DNA of 64,000 nt from Kryptolebias marmoratus (taxonomy: Eukaryota; Chordata; Actinopteri; Cyprinodontiformes; Rivulidae), in the NCBI RefSeq assembly GCF_001649575.2, contig NC_051432.1, positions 23,728,710 through 23,792,709 on the forward strand, read 5' to 3'. This document shows, in pieces, positions 1-12,800 of the stretch. The notes beneath the pieces are model-generated. The model made no database searches. It worked only from the letters and a program-made list of their open reading frames with translations, and was not told the DNA's origin. A program made the translations under genes and the position numbers. How positions within the stretch are numbered: the first letter of the stretch is position 1; each line of letters opens with the position of its first letter.

Positions 1-837
1 GTTTGATTAAAAAACAAAAAAACAAAGGTTTGACGTTGGGAAACTTTAAATCTTTAAAAAAATATGATCATCTAACGTCAATAGATGAACCAGAAACAGC
101 AGCCAAGATATTAAATTCAATTTTGAGCAAATTTTATTGTCACTGTTATGCTGGCTGGCATCAAATGTTTATAATGAAGATTAATACGAAGAAATATACA
201 TTTTTAAATCTGTCATATCTACAGTTTAGTCATAAACTTTATAGAATTACACCTAACATTGAATTTGATCATGTAAGTGTGATTCAATAACACTGAGCTG
301 AAGAAATGTAAAAAAAATAAACAAAACTCCAAATCTTGTATGAACTGCAGTTAAATGTCAGACATGTTATATTTTGTTTCCTGACAAGTTCTGCATTATT
401 TTAAAAAATAGATTTATATCCCAACAAAGTAAATATTAAGACCTGTTGCAGAATAAAAGGTGTCTTTCTTTTAATTATGTAAGGGCTTAGTTATTTGTTA
501 TGATGATTTTATTGTGTTTTATTGTATGATGTGAAGTAAAATAATATTAAAAAGAAAGAAAACCATAATTATTCCATGATATAAGCATTGAATATTGTCC
601 ACAACACTGCAGTATTTATCAAAATTACTATAATTATAGTATCATGGAGCCCTTTTTTGACACACAGCTATTAAAATATTCTAATGTCTCTACTTTCTCT
701 TATTTTCTCTTTCTTTATCTCTTGAATATTTTTGTCTAGACATCACCTGCCAATCCAGTGAGGCTCCAAAGTCACCTTTATTTCGTCCCTGAACCACTAG
801 AGGGTGCCAAACTCTAAAGGTTGTCTTCAACTCTCAG
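1..837. other. hap1 upstream intron, AT-rich
   Basis: AT-rich DNA ending in a pyrimidine-rich stretch and a CAG acceptor at 835-837. I see no coding exon here; the open frames present lack splice context and family resemblance. The missing hap1 start exon is either further upstream or too short to recognise. Confidence 0.5.
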
Positions 838-3800
838 GCAAGCTGTCCCACCCTGCGTCCTCTCCTTCATCGTCTCCTCCAGCTCATCTTTCTCCTCCCT
901 CCTGGCACCCACGGGCCCTTCTGGACTCCCAGTCAGCCCTATCCCTCCATGAGGGGCCCGGGGAGGCGCCGGGGGCCCTGGATGTGGACCCCCAGCCTCT
1001 TCAGCATGCTTCAGTCGGGAATCTCAGCGAGCCGGAGAAACGGTCCCACCACGATGTGTCCACTCTAACTGGTAGGTCTTTTTTATTAATCCAAACATTC
1101 AGATTAGTATGTTAGTGTTGTAGTTTTGTACATTCATCAGTAGAGGGCAGTGTGGCATTATATTCAAGCTTCATGTTCTTCGTCTTTCCTTTCTTTTCTC
1201 TCGCTCATAAATGACACAAACATTGTCCACGTTCAGACCTTTGTTCGGACCTGCCGGAGCTGGAGATTGTGAGTCTCCTATCAGAAGGTCAACCCAACTA
1301 CACGCTTCGAGCCGACAGCGTGTTTGGATATGACAACGACGACTGGCTGCACACCCCTCTGCTGCCGCCAGAAGTCGTCCTGGGACTCACACACCAGCAG
1401 ATCGAAGAAACTTACAAGTACTTCTGTAAGTAATGTTGTTGTTGTTTTATTTATACACCACTTTTATTGTAGATGTTTAATTAACAGCAATAAGTCTATT
1501 TATTTTTACATATTACTGCTTTCTTGTAGGGCTTCATGTTCAGAAATATCTCACTGCTGCCATAAAAGTGAATGAACTTTTATTGTATTTTCAAAAAAAC
1601 TTGCAAACTTTTGGAATACTTAGCAATTTATATTTAAAAGGAAGTGACCATTTTTAGTTTTTACTTGTCAAATTCAGTTAATGCACTAAAACAGGTTCAA
1701 GGGTGTTAAATGTTGATTTGCCAATAGAAGAATTGTGCTTTTAAAGCAAATTATAAAAACAGCATTCTCTTAACAGCAATAAAGAGTCACAGACAGAATG
1801 TGGAGTGAAACATCTTATTATTCATCAGGGGCGGACTGGCCATCGGGAGCACTGGGACATTTCCCGGTGTCCTGGCTTGCTCAGCGATCGCCAAGGGGCG
1901 GGACCAAAAACTCGATTCGGGTCGCGCTCGATTATTTTAAATAAACAATCTGTGCCATTTGTGCAGCTCACGGACTGAGCAGTACCGATGGAGAAAGACA
2001 GACAGAACCCCTCACCCCCTGCTTTCTCTTTCTGAGGCTGTCTGTCACAGCAGAGCACAGAGACACACCAGATCAAACACCCGGTGTGTGTCTGTACGTC
2101 CGTCGTTTGTCCGGTTTGGGTCATATAGCTTGTTAAATGGAGCGACAGAGACAGCCAAATTAAAGTTCTGTAAATTAATGTTTGTTCATCAGGGAGCAGC
2201 TGAGACAGAAACAAAGATAGCTCAGCCATCAGCACAACCGGCTTAATGAAGTTAGTTCCACTTTGAGGAACCTAAGGGAACAAACGTTTAAAATTTTATA
2301 AAATATAGAGCAAATTTTAGAATAAGGTTAATGAATAGGATTGGAAACAAAATATAATGTTTATTGCTGAAATGTTGGGGAATTAAGATTTTGTGTACCC
2401 TTCATAAACTCCACAAAGGAGTGAAAAAGAAGTAAAAATTAGTTTCATGTTACAGGGAATAAACCAACACCTCTGCAGTGCACCACCTGTGTACCTCCCA
2501 TTTGTTGTGTGATTGATTGTCATATTCCTAGTGAGTTTAAAAGGGTTTATATAAAGCATAATGCAGGGCAACATGATTTCAGTTTATGTCATTTGAGCAC
2601 CACAGCAGAAACGTTTATATTGTAGGTATTCAGTTGATGACGTGTGCAGACGGCGTGCGTTAAAAGTGCGCTCAATTGAACTCAGTCTTGATGGTTTGCG
2701 TTAATCGGGTGGTGGTGGCCTGGATTATTGTCCCAGTCCGCTCCCAGTCTGCTCTTCACCTCCAACTTTTTTTTTTCCACAAAGTTCAGTGGAAGATAAC
2801 ATGCATCTTCTGTGAAGTTTGGTGCCTCCTTTCCTTTTTTATTTACTTCATTTATTGCTGAATCTTGCCCAGATGAATCAGAAATGTTACTCTGATGTAC
2901 CTCAGCTCCTCTGGAAAGTTTTCATCCTGCAGTTTTGCCGTCACTGTCAGCACCTCGCTTTAATACGGGAGCTACAAACCGGAGAGCCTGTAGATTTCTT
3001 CTGAGTGCGTCTCTTGGGGGAAATGTTTAAATTTCTTCTGCAGAAGCAGCAAGTATTTTCCCTTGTAAAATCAGAGTGATGTCTCTTTGTGAACAGGTTG
3101 TAAAGTATGAAATCAAAAGCTCTGATAAGATCATTTATATTAACTGTTTTCTTTTACTTCCACTCATAAAACACACTTTGATTTTAAGTGCATCTTTTGA
3201 GCCAAACTGGAAATTTAGTCGCCTGATATGCTTGTTTTTAAAAAGGACTGGCTACGCTAGCAAACTGCTGTCTTTCTGTCCAACGTATACAAATACACCT
3301 GTGGCTCTAAATCTGACTATCTGCTCAGCATCTTCTTCCAAAATATAAATTATTTCCTGCAGGTCAGGTTTTCAAATGAAATGTATGAGTAAATTTTTAT
3401 TTATTTCATATTTTTCCAAACAATTTCTTCTCCATCAACAAGAAGACTTTTTAAGGTTTTGATTTGTGAGGAATAAAGAGTCAAAGTTAGTTTATAAGAG
3501 TCCTCTGTCACATGTCTTTGTGTTTATTTATTGATGACAAAATGAACCAGATCTCTGTGAGATGTTTAGTTTGTGGTGTTTTAGGTGAATGAAGCTTCCT
3601 CCCGCTTCCCCCCCAGATGCTTCCAGGTTAAATCCTTTATTTTTGAGTCCCTGATGTCAGATGTTATCAGACCAATTACCTTGTTGTGCTTTGGCAATCT
3701 GAGCAGTTTCTGCTGAAGGTCAACAGGCTGTCTATCCTGGTGACTCTGACATCATAATGACAGTCTTGGCACGCCTGTTGGGACACACAGAGTTTATAAT

Positions 3801-6800
3801 TAGATGCAGTGGTTGTCTAGACTTTGGGATGTGAGTTGCTCTACAATCATTTAAACTGTTGGATACTGGATGCACTTTTTAACAACAGGTTATTTACTGA
3901 ACATTATAGTTTTATTGTTGTAGTTTCAGGCTCATTGGGTTCGCAAAAGCAAACAGAAGTGTGCAAATACCGCTTTGCTTCTCTGCTTTATAACTCCAGT
4001 GGATCAATTATTTTCCATCTCCCCCATTAATCGTTTTCTCTCTGTGGCACTTATTGTAAAACATTAGGGAACAAGTCAATAATAAGAGCTCCCGTGCACT
4101 CTTTTAAATCACTATTTTACTTTTAATTTGTTTTTGAAAAGTCTCCAGGGAAGGTGGTAGAAACAGACCAAGTTTATTATCTTGGCTGATAGTGAGAGGA
4201 TTATTTCCGATTGTATTGTTGTGTCCTTGTAATCCCGTCCCAAGCTGATGGCCGGTCACATGGAGCTGTCAGGAACAGGACGGACTAACCTGATTCATGC
4301 AGATTGTGCCACGATGTGTCGCACTCAGTTTGGATCTGGTTGACAAGTGGCATATGGTGTTTATCAGGACTCCCTACTGCTGCTCACATCACTTACTGTT
4401 CTGGTTCTCTGACGGGGTTTCTGCCCTGCTTTTACATGTGTACAGCTAAGTTTTAGGACCCTTCTCCCCCCCACCACACACACACATGCACACACTGAGT
4501 CCTTAAAGTGTCTCTGGACCAGACTGGTCGAACTGGGGCCCTAAACAAAATTTTAGTTTGAAGCTGCATCGCCTCTCTGTGTTTTTTGTTTTTTTTTTAT
4601 CATTAGGACAAACAACTAAATCATTTTCGGTTAATAAATAATCCTAAAATAAATGAATGAGACAAAAGAGAGATTACCAATTACCAAACTAGTTATTTCT
4701 ACAAAAGTTGTTTTTAATTTTAAACGCGACTACAGTGGAAAGTTAGAACCCCAATTTGGAAAGAGTTGGGGAAAATAAAAAAACAAAACCAGAATGCAAT
4801 GATTTGCAAATCTCATAAATCTTTGTTTTACGACCACTGGGACAGTAAACATATGAAATGTTTATTTAGTTTTTCTAAAAGTTGGAACGGGGCAACGTAA
4901 AGCTGTAAATGTCAGGAGTACCAATAACAAAGAGCTGCAAGAGATTTGACACGTATTAAACATTATCTTTAAAGACCATATGTGTTAGAGATGTAATAAT
5001 TTACAGCACTGTGCAAAAGATTTAAAGCACCCAGAGTTTCTTGATGCTTGGATCCCAATCTTCCAAAACAAAAAACAAAAACCTGACAGACATAAAATAT
5101 TAAATCAACTGCAATGAAATGATAAAAGAGCTAATAGCTAATAACTCAGCTGAGTACTGATGCTTCTTTCAGGTTCAGTGTTGGTCTTTCCTGTTTTTTT
5201 TTCTTGTTTCTTAAAGACGTGACTTTCAGGTACTGTTCATCTGCCGTAGATAGTTTGTTTTGTTTCAGTCCTGACTTCTTCTTTTATCTTCCCCTCCTCC
5301 AGTTTCCGGTCACCCAGCTCTGCAGTTTAGCTTTCCTTCTAGCTGATTGTTTTGATTTTCCTGTCCGGTCGTGTTCAGTGTCTCTTCATCAACATAATTT
5401 ACACTCACAGCTCGCACCTGAAAAAAAAGAAACAAGCTTTTAAAGGTCTGGACACCACCTACTTTTAAAAAGAGGAAAAAGTCGATGATTTTGAGTAAAA
5501 CTTAACAGCTAAAACATTTTATTAGAAAAAGAAAAGTAAAATATATCTAATATTGGATAATTGTATAACCTAACTCATGGTTGAAGTAAATAAATCCCAA
5601 ACACATTTAACTAAGTTCAATCGAGGAAACAAAAACAGTATTAATGATTGATTCTTATCACCAAGGTCAGAGGGAAATCTGAAGTAACCAAAGCATGCAG
5701 CGCAGCAGAAGGAATCTTTATAGTTAGGATCGAACTGCACCCTGATCTTAAACAAATAATAATTGGTAATGTATTAAACCTGATTCAAAGGCTTTGTTAT
5801 TGTCCTGCTGGGTGGTATTTCTGTGTTTATTCAGGACAAGGAAGCAAAATAACTTTTCTGGGTTTCTCCCTTCTTGAACCAATGAGGTAGAAATGAGTAA
5901 ACATGAATAAATCTTTGTTATGATCAGCACAGATTTTGGGACAATGCTGTTTATTTGTTTAACAATAATAAATCCTTATAAATAAGTGTTTGCCTGCAGT
6001 TTAGCTGATAACATTTCTAAAATAGGCTTAACTGAAAACATTAGACTATGACATGAAACAGGCGACTGAAAGACGAAGCATTCAGCTCATGTTTGTTTGC
6101 TGTTGTGGCCGAAGGCATCCATTTCCTTCAGCCTTGTTGTAGTAATCACTAATTAACTTCAAGTTCTCAGAAGTAGCCTTCCAGAAAGGTTTTATATTTT
6201 GCAGGGACGAACAAATGTTTGCCATGATAAGACAGGTGAAAGTTGTCTGAGGTGTCTCTCCTGTGGAACATTCAGATGGCAAGGAAAGTCAGATTGTGGT
6301 TGAAAATTTAATGAAGAAGTTAATATTTGATTGTAAGACACTCAGGTGTCTTGGTTAGCAGCTGAAAGACCACAATGTCTTCAAACTGGACAGTAAATGT
6401 GGTGACATGGCTCTTTGTATCGCTTCTCTGAAATTCACTGAAAACATCTTTATTCTTATTCTCTTATTCCAGTGGGGAAAAGATCCAAGGAATGAAATTG
6501 TCTTGATCCTTTAGAAAGGTAGAATACCCCTCCATATCTACAAGGATAAAACAACCTTCTGATGTCTTGAAATCCTCCCCTGGAAAGCATTAACTTGGAT
6601 TAATTATTGAAGTAAATACTGGCTTGAGCCTCAGATACAGACCGCTGCCTCCATCAGAACCTTGTGGGTGTGGTTCTGTCTGCACCAGTGTTACGCAGAG
6701 CCTCTTCTCAATCTGCTGTGGCATTCGTGGAGGGAAAAGAGCAGCCACCGACATGGGTGGGACGTACCATCTCCTTTCATTCACAGGGGTGGGTGCACTT

Positions 6801-9800
6801 TATGCAGCATCCTTTTTCACTGCATCCCATTCCGAATTGTTTCTTGGTTTAAATGCTCACCTTCTGCATCTTCCTATGAGTAGATAAAGAAAGAACGATT
6901 AGAATCCTGTTTTCTTGTGCACAGTTTAGACTTTGCATCCTCCTTTGCCCCTCCTCCTCTTCTTCGCCTCTTTTCTTACCCGGTAGTCCAACGTGGCCAG
7001 GTGAACGGAGCCAGGCGTGACGACAGATGGCCCGTACAGTCTGAGGGATTATATATTAACACGGAGCAGCTCAGATCCTCCTGCACACCCTCACAGAGAC
7101 GAGCTGGTACTGCTGCCCGCACCCCACAGAAGCCAGCAGCATCATGCCAGGAACACGACCGGTGCAGCGCAGCTCGTCTGACAAAAAGCACATTTAAAAA
7201 AAAAAAAAAAAAAGGATTTGACCCGTGAACGGAGGGATGGAGAACAGTTTCCCTCCGGTTACCATGGAGGTGTGGAGCTGCTCAACGTCTGAGGAGGAAG
7301 ATGACAAGAGCACCTCGAGTCTTGGGGACGAAATAGCAGAAGAGGAAATAAAATGCCACAACAGCAATAACAATAACAACAACAACAACAATGCAAGCCT
7401 TTGCAAGGAGGTGACACAAGGTGAGATACGGTGAGGCAGGGCGTCAGTGAAGGATGTGCAGAGCAGAGAGTCGCTGCAGCAAAGAGAGACAGGGAAATGT
7501 TGGAGCACAGCGAGCAATTTAAAGATTTTTTTAAATTTTTAGTCAGCCCTAAAAGTCTGACTTGAGAATTCACCGTTGCACATTGCATTAAAGTCTCTTA
7601 TCTAAGAGCTTTAATAGTTAATGGTGATTGCAGTTCAGGGTGCAGTGATGTCACCGACAACGCATCACGCACCTTAAGATCATCGCTTAAAACAATTATT
7701 CTGCTTCCCTTGTAAGATTCTGTTGCCGCTCCAAAAGACATTTTGAACTATAAAAATGAAGCCAGCTTGAATATTTCCTGATGGTTTGCTGAAGGTCACC
7801 GTGGCCGTATGTCCTTCTGTGTATTTGCATGACCACACACTCTGCAGCTGCACTGTAAGCACATTTAATCAGCAGCGTTTGTTGTCTCTGCTGTGAAGCT
7901 GGTGGGAATAGCTAACTGCAGGTGATTAAATTTAAAATTTAATTAGACAAATTATTTTTTTCTTGTCTTTTTAAAAAGTCTAAAAATACTTTAAAATGAC
8001 CAAATCACACTAAAGGAGCTGCCCACAAATACCTGTAGCTAAATGACCTTGGTTTTGAAGATCAAAAAACGATTTAAATTTAAACTGATATTTGCTTAAA
8101 GTAGCCTGATTTTCTGATTCAGTTTGTACTGGATGTATTCAAAAGTTGTTATTGTTGTATTTTTTTTAATGAATATGTGTGTGTTCAAAGGTTCTCTTGT
8201 CTATTTTGTGCTTCAGCAATGTGGTTAATTTAAAAATAGACTTTTAAAAAAAGGCTCCTGTCAATATTTTTAGGAGATTTTTTGGAATAATGGATCTAAA
8301 AACCTCCTTGAGCTTCGATGTAAATCTTCTTTTAAGAATGGATCCCATCCCCACAACATAACAGACGTCATAAGTACGTCTAATTCAACCAGGTTTATCC
8401 ACAGGAACAGAATTAGGGTAACGGTTCACAGTACCTGCCTGGATTTAGCTTTAACCTCACTGTAAAACCCACAGAACCGTTTCCTGATCCCTTCTGCCCT
8501 CTGGCAGTCTGATCAGGAGGCAACACTTCACATATTTCACCTGCTGAGGCTTGAGTTGATGTTTTCATGCTTTCAGAAGGATGCACTTTTATACAGGAAC
8601 AAATCAAACTGTAGAAGAAACTATAAAATCTCAAAATCACACAATTGTAGTAGATGAAGTGTTGGAAATGTAGATCAGTTTTATCTCCTGAGGCAAACTG
8701 ACGTAAAATAATAAAATGTAAAACACGTGACATAGAAATGATTTTTCTTGTTTTTTCCAGCGCTGCTTTATAAACATTTGGCTGACTTGTCCATGAACTG
8801 GTAGTTTATTTGTGTATCTGCAGAGTCTGTTTTTAGCTGCTGCAATCCACTGAGTACAATAGGATTTGGAAAACAATTATCTAATTAACCTTTTGTTAAT
8901 TTATAGGAGTCGTGATGTTTACTCGGCACAGAGTTTAGAGCTCAGGAAGACTTGATTCAGATCCAAACACTGCATAATTTAGGCTGCAGTTCATTATTCA
9001 TTAGGATCATTGTTCGTGCTCCTGTTTATTTATTGAGTGTGTTTAAAATAACTTTGGTCATCTTTACTCTCCTGTTGCATTATAAGACTTGTAGTTCTTG
9101 TGGTCGGCTTTTTAATGGGATTGAAAGTGTTGAATTTTAAAGCTTTTCTTCTAACAATAAGTGTTTGTGATCGTTTATATTTTCAGTGACGCAGACAGTA
9201 AATGTAGCCCGACCTTTAGAGGACAAACGTTGCCAGATTCTTCCTCCTCTTAGTGATTATTCATCCTGCTGCAGCGTCCTTCAGAAGAACTTGGTTTCTT
9301 GGCAGCAGACCTGTTAAACTGTCAATTACAAGGGCGAAAAATACATTTTTCATCATATTGTCCTAGAATTGACTTTAGCAAAACTGATTTTAACTTTGTG
9401 TCGCATCACCTTTTACTCCCCTCCAGATAAGTCATTTAATAAAAGCTTTTATTTGTTATTTTTTCCAGAGCTAAATGCTTCACAATCAATTTTATCATTA
9501 CTGCTTTATATTTATAATCTAAAGATGGAAACATGATCTCTGAATAACAATGCCCCTTGTCCTTCTGTAGACTTGGTTTATTTTATTCATTGACAGTTTC
9601 TCTGAGTAGTGCAGCTCATGAGGTACGTTCCATTAGGCTGATTAGATCCTGATACAAGCGATGCCACGCTGTGTTTTCAGGCCAAATCAGAGACATCTTT
9701 CTTATTATTTTACTTTATGGAAGCTCCTCACGTCTTTAAGCTTTTATCTGAAGTAAAACTAAGATTACTTGTTAGGAATGAACAATGAATCTAATGGAGA

Positions 9801-12800
9801 AATTACAAATAATGCGGTCATGGAGGAACTTTTTTTCATGTTAAAGCTGCTTTTCTGCAGGTTAGGTCATCAAAATTATTATGAAGGTTTTTAGATTCAA
9901 AAGAGAAGGTTTTAAATTCTACAAAGAGCTTTGTGAAACTGAAAAAGATCCTAAACACATCTTAAACGGTAAACTTTACTAGATAGCATTCTTTATTTAA
10001 TTTAATTTATTTCATTTAGTTTTGATTTAATTTTAAAATATGCAACAATGAGCCATGATATTTCGTTTTTTTGGCACATGAAAGTTAAAATATTAAACCG
10101 CACTAAAGTTGATTCAAAAGCAAACCAACATCGACTGGGGCTTTCAGAAGTTACCAAAAAAATCTGTTGGCCCAGTTTTTTCGGTAAATGACCATGACTT
10201 TGTTGATTTAAAAACGTAACTTCCACTATGAACAGAATTTTATGCTTACATGATTCATAAACTTGGTCAAAAAATATGTTTGAAATAGAAATTTCACTCT
10301 GTATAACGTTAGACAATATCATTCAGATTGATCTTTTCTTAGGGCAAAATAATAAACAAACAATGAACAAAATTCAGTTAAGTTTTGGTGGAAAAACTTT
10401 TATAAAATGTTGAGGCAAGTTTGGTATTGTATTTATTGGAAAACATTTAAAACAAAATACGTTTCTTGTAATAAAGAAATGCAAAGAGCATTTGATATGT
10501 CAACAAGTAATAAAAATGTCATCTTGCAAACTAGAAATCAATATTAGGAGCATGAACAGCTTTGCTTTAAACTCCACCTGCAGCAGAAATAAATCCGCCC
10601 GAAGAGACGAATTAATCCCTCCTTCCTGTTCAGCCCTAATGACTTTAAGGTAGATCTAAACGATCCATTGTTCAGGATGTAAGCAAAGTTCACGTCAGCA
10701 TCCTGTTACTGTTTTCCTCTCTGTGCTATATGTGTTAACGCTGCCTCCTGCATTGAGCTATTTCAGTGTCCTGGAGAACAAAGTCTTTATTAGCATCTTA
10801 TATGGGCTAAAAGGGATCAAGCTAAGAGGATTCTGTTGGCCACATGGAGATGTTGTGCTCTGTAGCTGCTAAAACCTCAGGGGGTGGAGGCAGTTATACG
10901 AATCTCTTTCCTGTTTCCTCTTACCTTGATTTAAAACTAGACTTATAATTCAGAGATGCGTTCAAAACACAGAAGTGAATGAGCTGATGGATTTCTTGTG
11001 TCATGTATTATTAGTAGCTTTAGTTCTCTGAGTGGCTCTTTTGAGAGAAAAAGATAAGAGGAAGAAGAAAAGTTAAACAGTTTATTTTTTTTATCGAGCA
11101 GTCAGGGTTGTTGCGGTGCTTGGTCTCTGTCTCCATTCATTAAATCCTTCTGTCCCTCCTTCCGCAGTGCTGTGCTCAGACAGAGTGGGTCAGGTCACCA
11201 AGACGTATCATGACATCAAGGCGGTCACCAACCTGCTGGAGGAGGTACGGCAGAGAGGCGCAGCAGATGAACGAGATTAAAGAGGATTAAACTCGAGCCT
11301 CGCTGATCGTCTCTGCTTCTCATCATTTTCAGCACTTTTGTTTCTATCAGTGTGCTCAGATTAAAGTCAATCAAATTTGGCCGAATGCTGGGATGCGCTG
11401 TGATTCTGAAACTGATGAATATGTGATTTGATTTTCCAGAAAGAGCGGGATCTGGAGCTGGCAGCTCGGATCGGTCAGTCGCTCCTGAAGCAAAACCAGG
11501 AGCTGACAGCTGGGAACGAGATGCTGGACGAGCAGCTCGAAATCGCAAAGGAGGAGGTAGAAACGCTCCTCGTGATGCATGCGGTGTAGTCTTCAAGTCA
11601 TCATGGCACAAAATTTAAACGTATTATTTTCCAGATTGCCCAACTTCGACACGAGCTCTCGATGCGGGACGACCTCCTTCAGTTCTACGCCAGCACCGAG
11701 GAGATCGAGAACGCTCAGGCGCACTCACTGTGAGTAAACACAAGGTTTTTATGGTAGTTTACTCTAAAACAGAGGTTTGGTTGTGATTTAATGTATGTAG
11801 ATATTTTAAAAAAATCTTATCAGCTGCGACATCAGTCAGGAAGAGGCAAAAATCTTCATCCAGGCTAGGCTAATGACTAACCAAATGAGGGTCCAGTTTT
11901 TTACTGTTTTTCAGGCTTATAAAACATAAAACTTATAAAACTCTTAAAAAAGAGAAAGAACGCTGCGTTAGTTAATGTTAAACTGCAACGTTTTTACGCG
12001 TTTGTTTAGTTTGTTGCTGTTTTCTCAACAGAACAGTGTCCGGGTTACCCCACAGATCTATGTGCTGAGCATTTGTGAACAGAACGTTCTTATTTTATTT
12101 CTCTTTCACAACACTGAGAGCCTTTTTTAAACAAAACAAAACCCTGTAAGGTATGCTCAAATGTGACACAGAGTGCTATAAAAGTGACCATCCTCAGTGG
12201 TTGTTGAGCTTTTAGGTGAGAAACGACTCATCAGATCTGATCCTGTTTCCAGTTAAACTAGAAAACTCCTCTCGATCAGCCTTTATCATATTTACTGACG
12301 GTCCCTTCTCAGTTTAGAAAGAGCTATGTGCCATAAGAAGTCTTTTTTTATGTTTAGACAAGTTTTCAAAAAGACTCGCATCTAAAGAGTCACAAATTAA
12401 AACAATTACAATAAACAAAATGTGTTTTGTTTAATTTAAATGTGTCTGTTACAGTAAAACAAACCAGACGAGCTCTTTTTTTTTATCTAGAAAGCATTTG
12501 TCGTGTGGTTGAACTTTTATTTATTTTTATACAAAATGTATATTTTAGGGTTGTGCTTTTCTTTTTTTCTGTGTGCAGAATTAAAAGGAATGAATCCACC
12601 AGCTCTCTCAGCAACTTCGTCCATTATGACTTCCTGCAGCAGAAACTGAAGAGTTTAGAGGAGGAGAACCGCAAACTCAGATTGGAGGTGTGCATAAATT
12701 GCAACGCCGACTGAAATTAAACTCAGTGTTTATTAAATAGATTAAGAAAAGGAGCCTTATAGTACCTTTTGGGGGTCACACTTGACGCTGCTGTTTTCTC

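Larger units (their letters stand above)
1426..7040. other. hap1: hap1 intron 5' to the alternative promoter
   Basis: Long AT-rich intron without a coding exon I can support. It holds repeat fragments at 1826-2250 and 4735-5060, listed separately. The remaining open frames are short, lack conserved motifs and are not flanked by convincing splice sites. Confidence 0.55.

Noticed and set aside
1825..2246. Overlapping 136-aa (minus) and 95-aa (plus) frames
   Set aside because: They lie in a repeat whose terminus I recognise, have no conserved motif, and lack splice sites.
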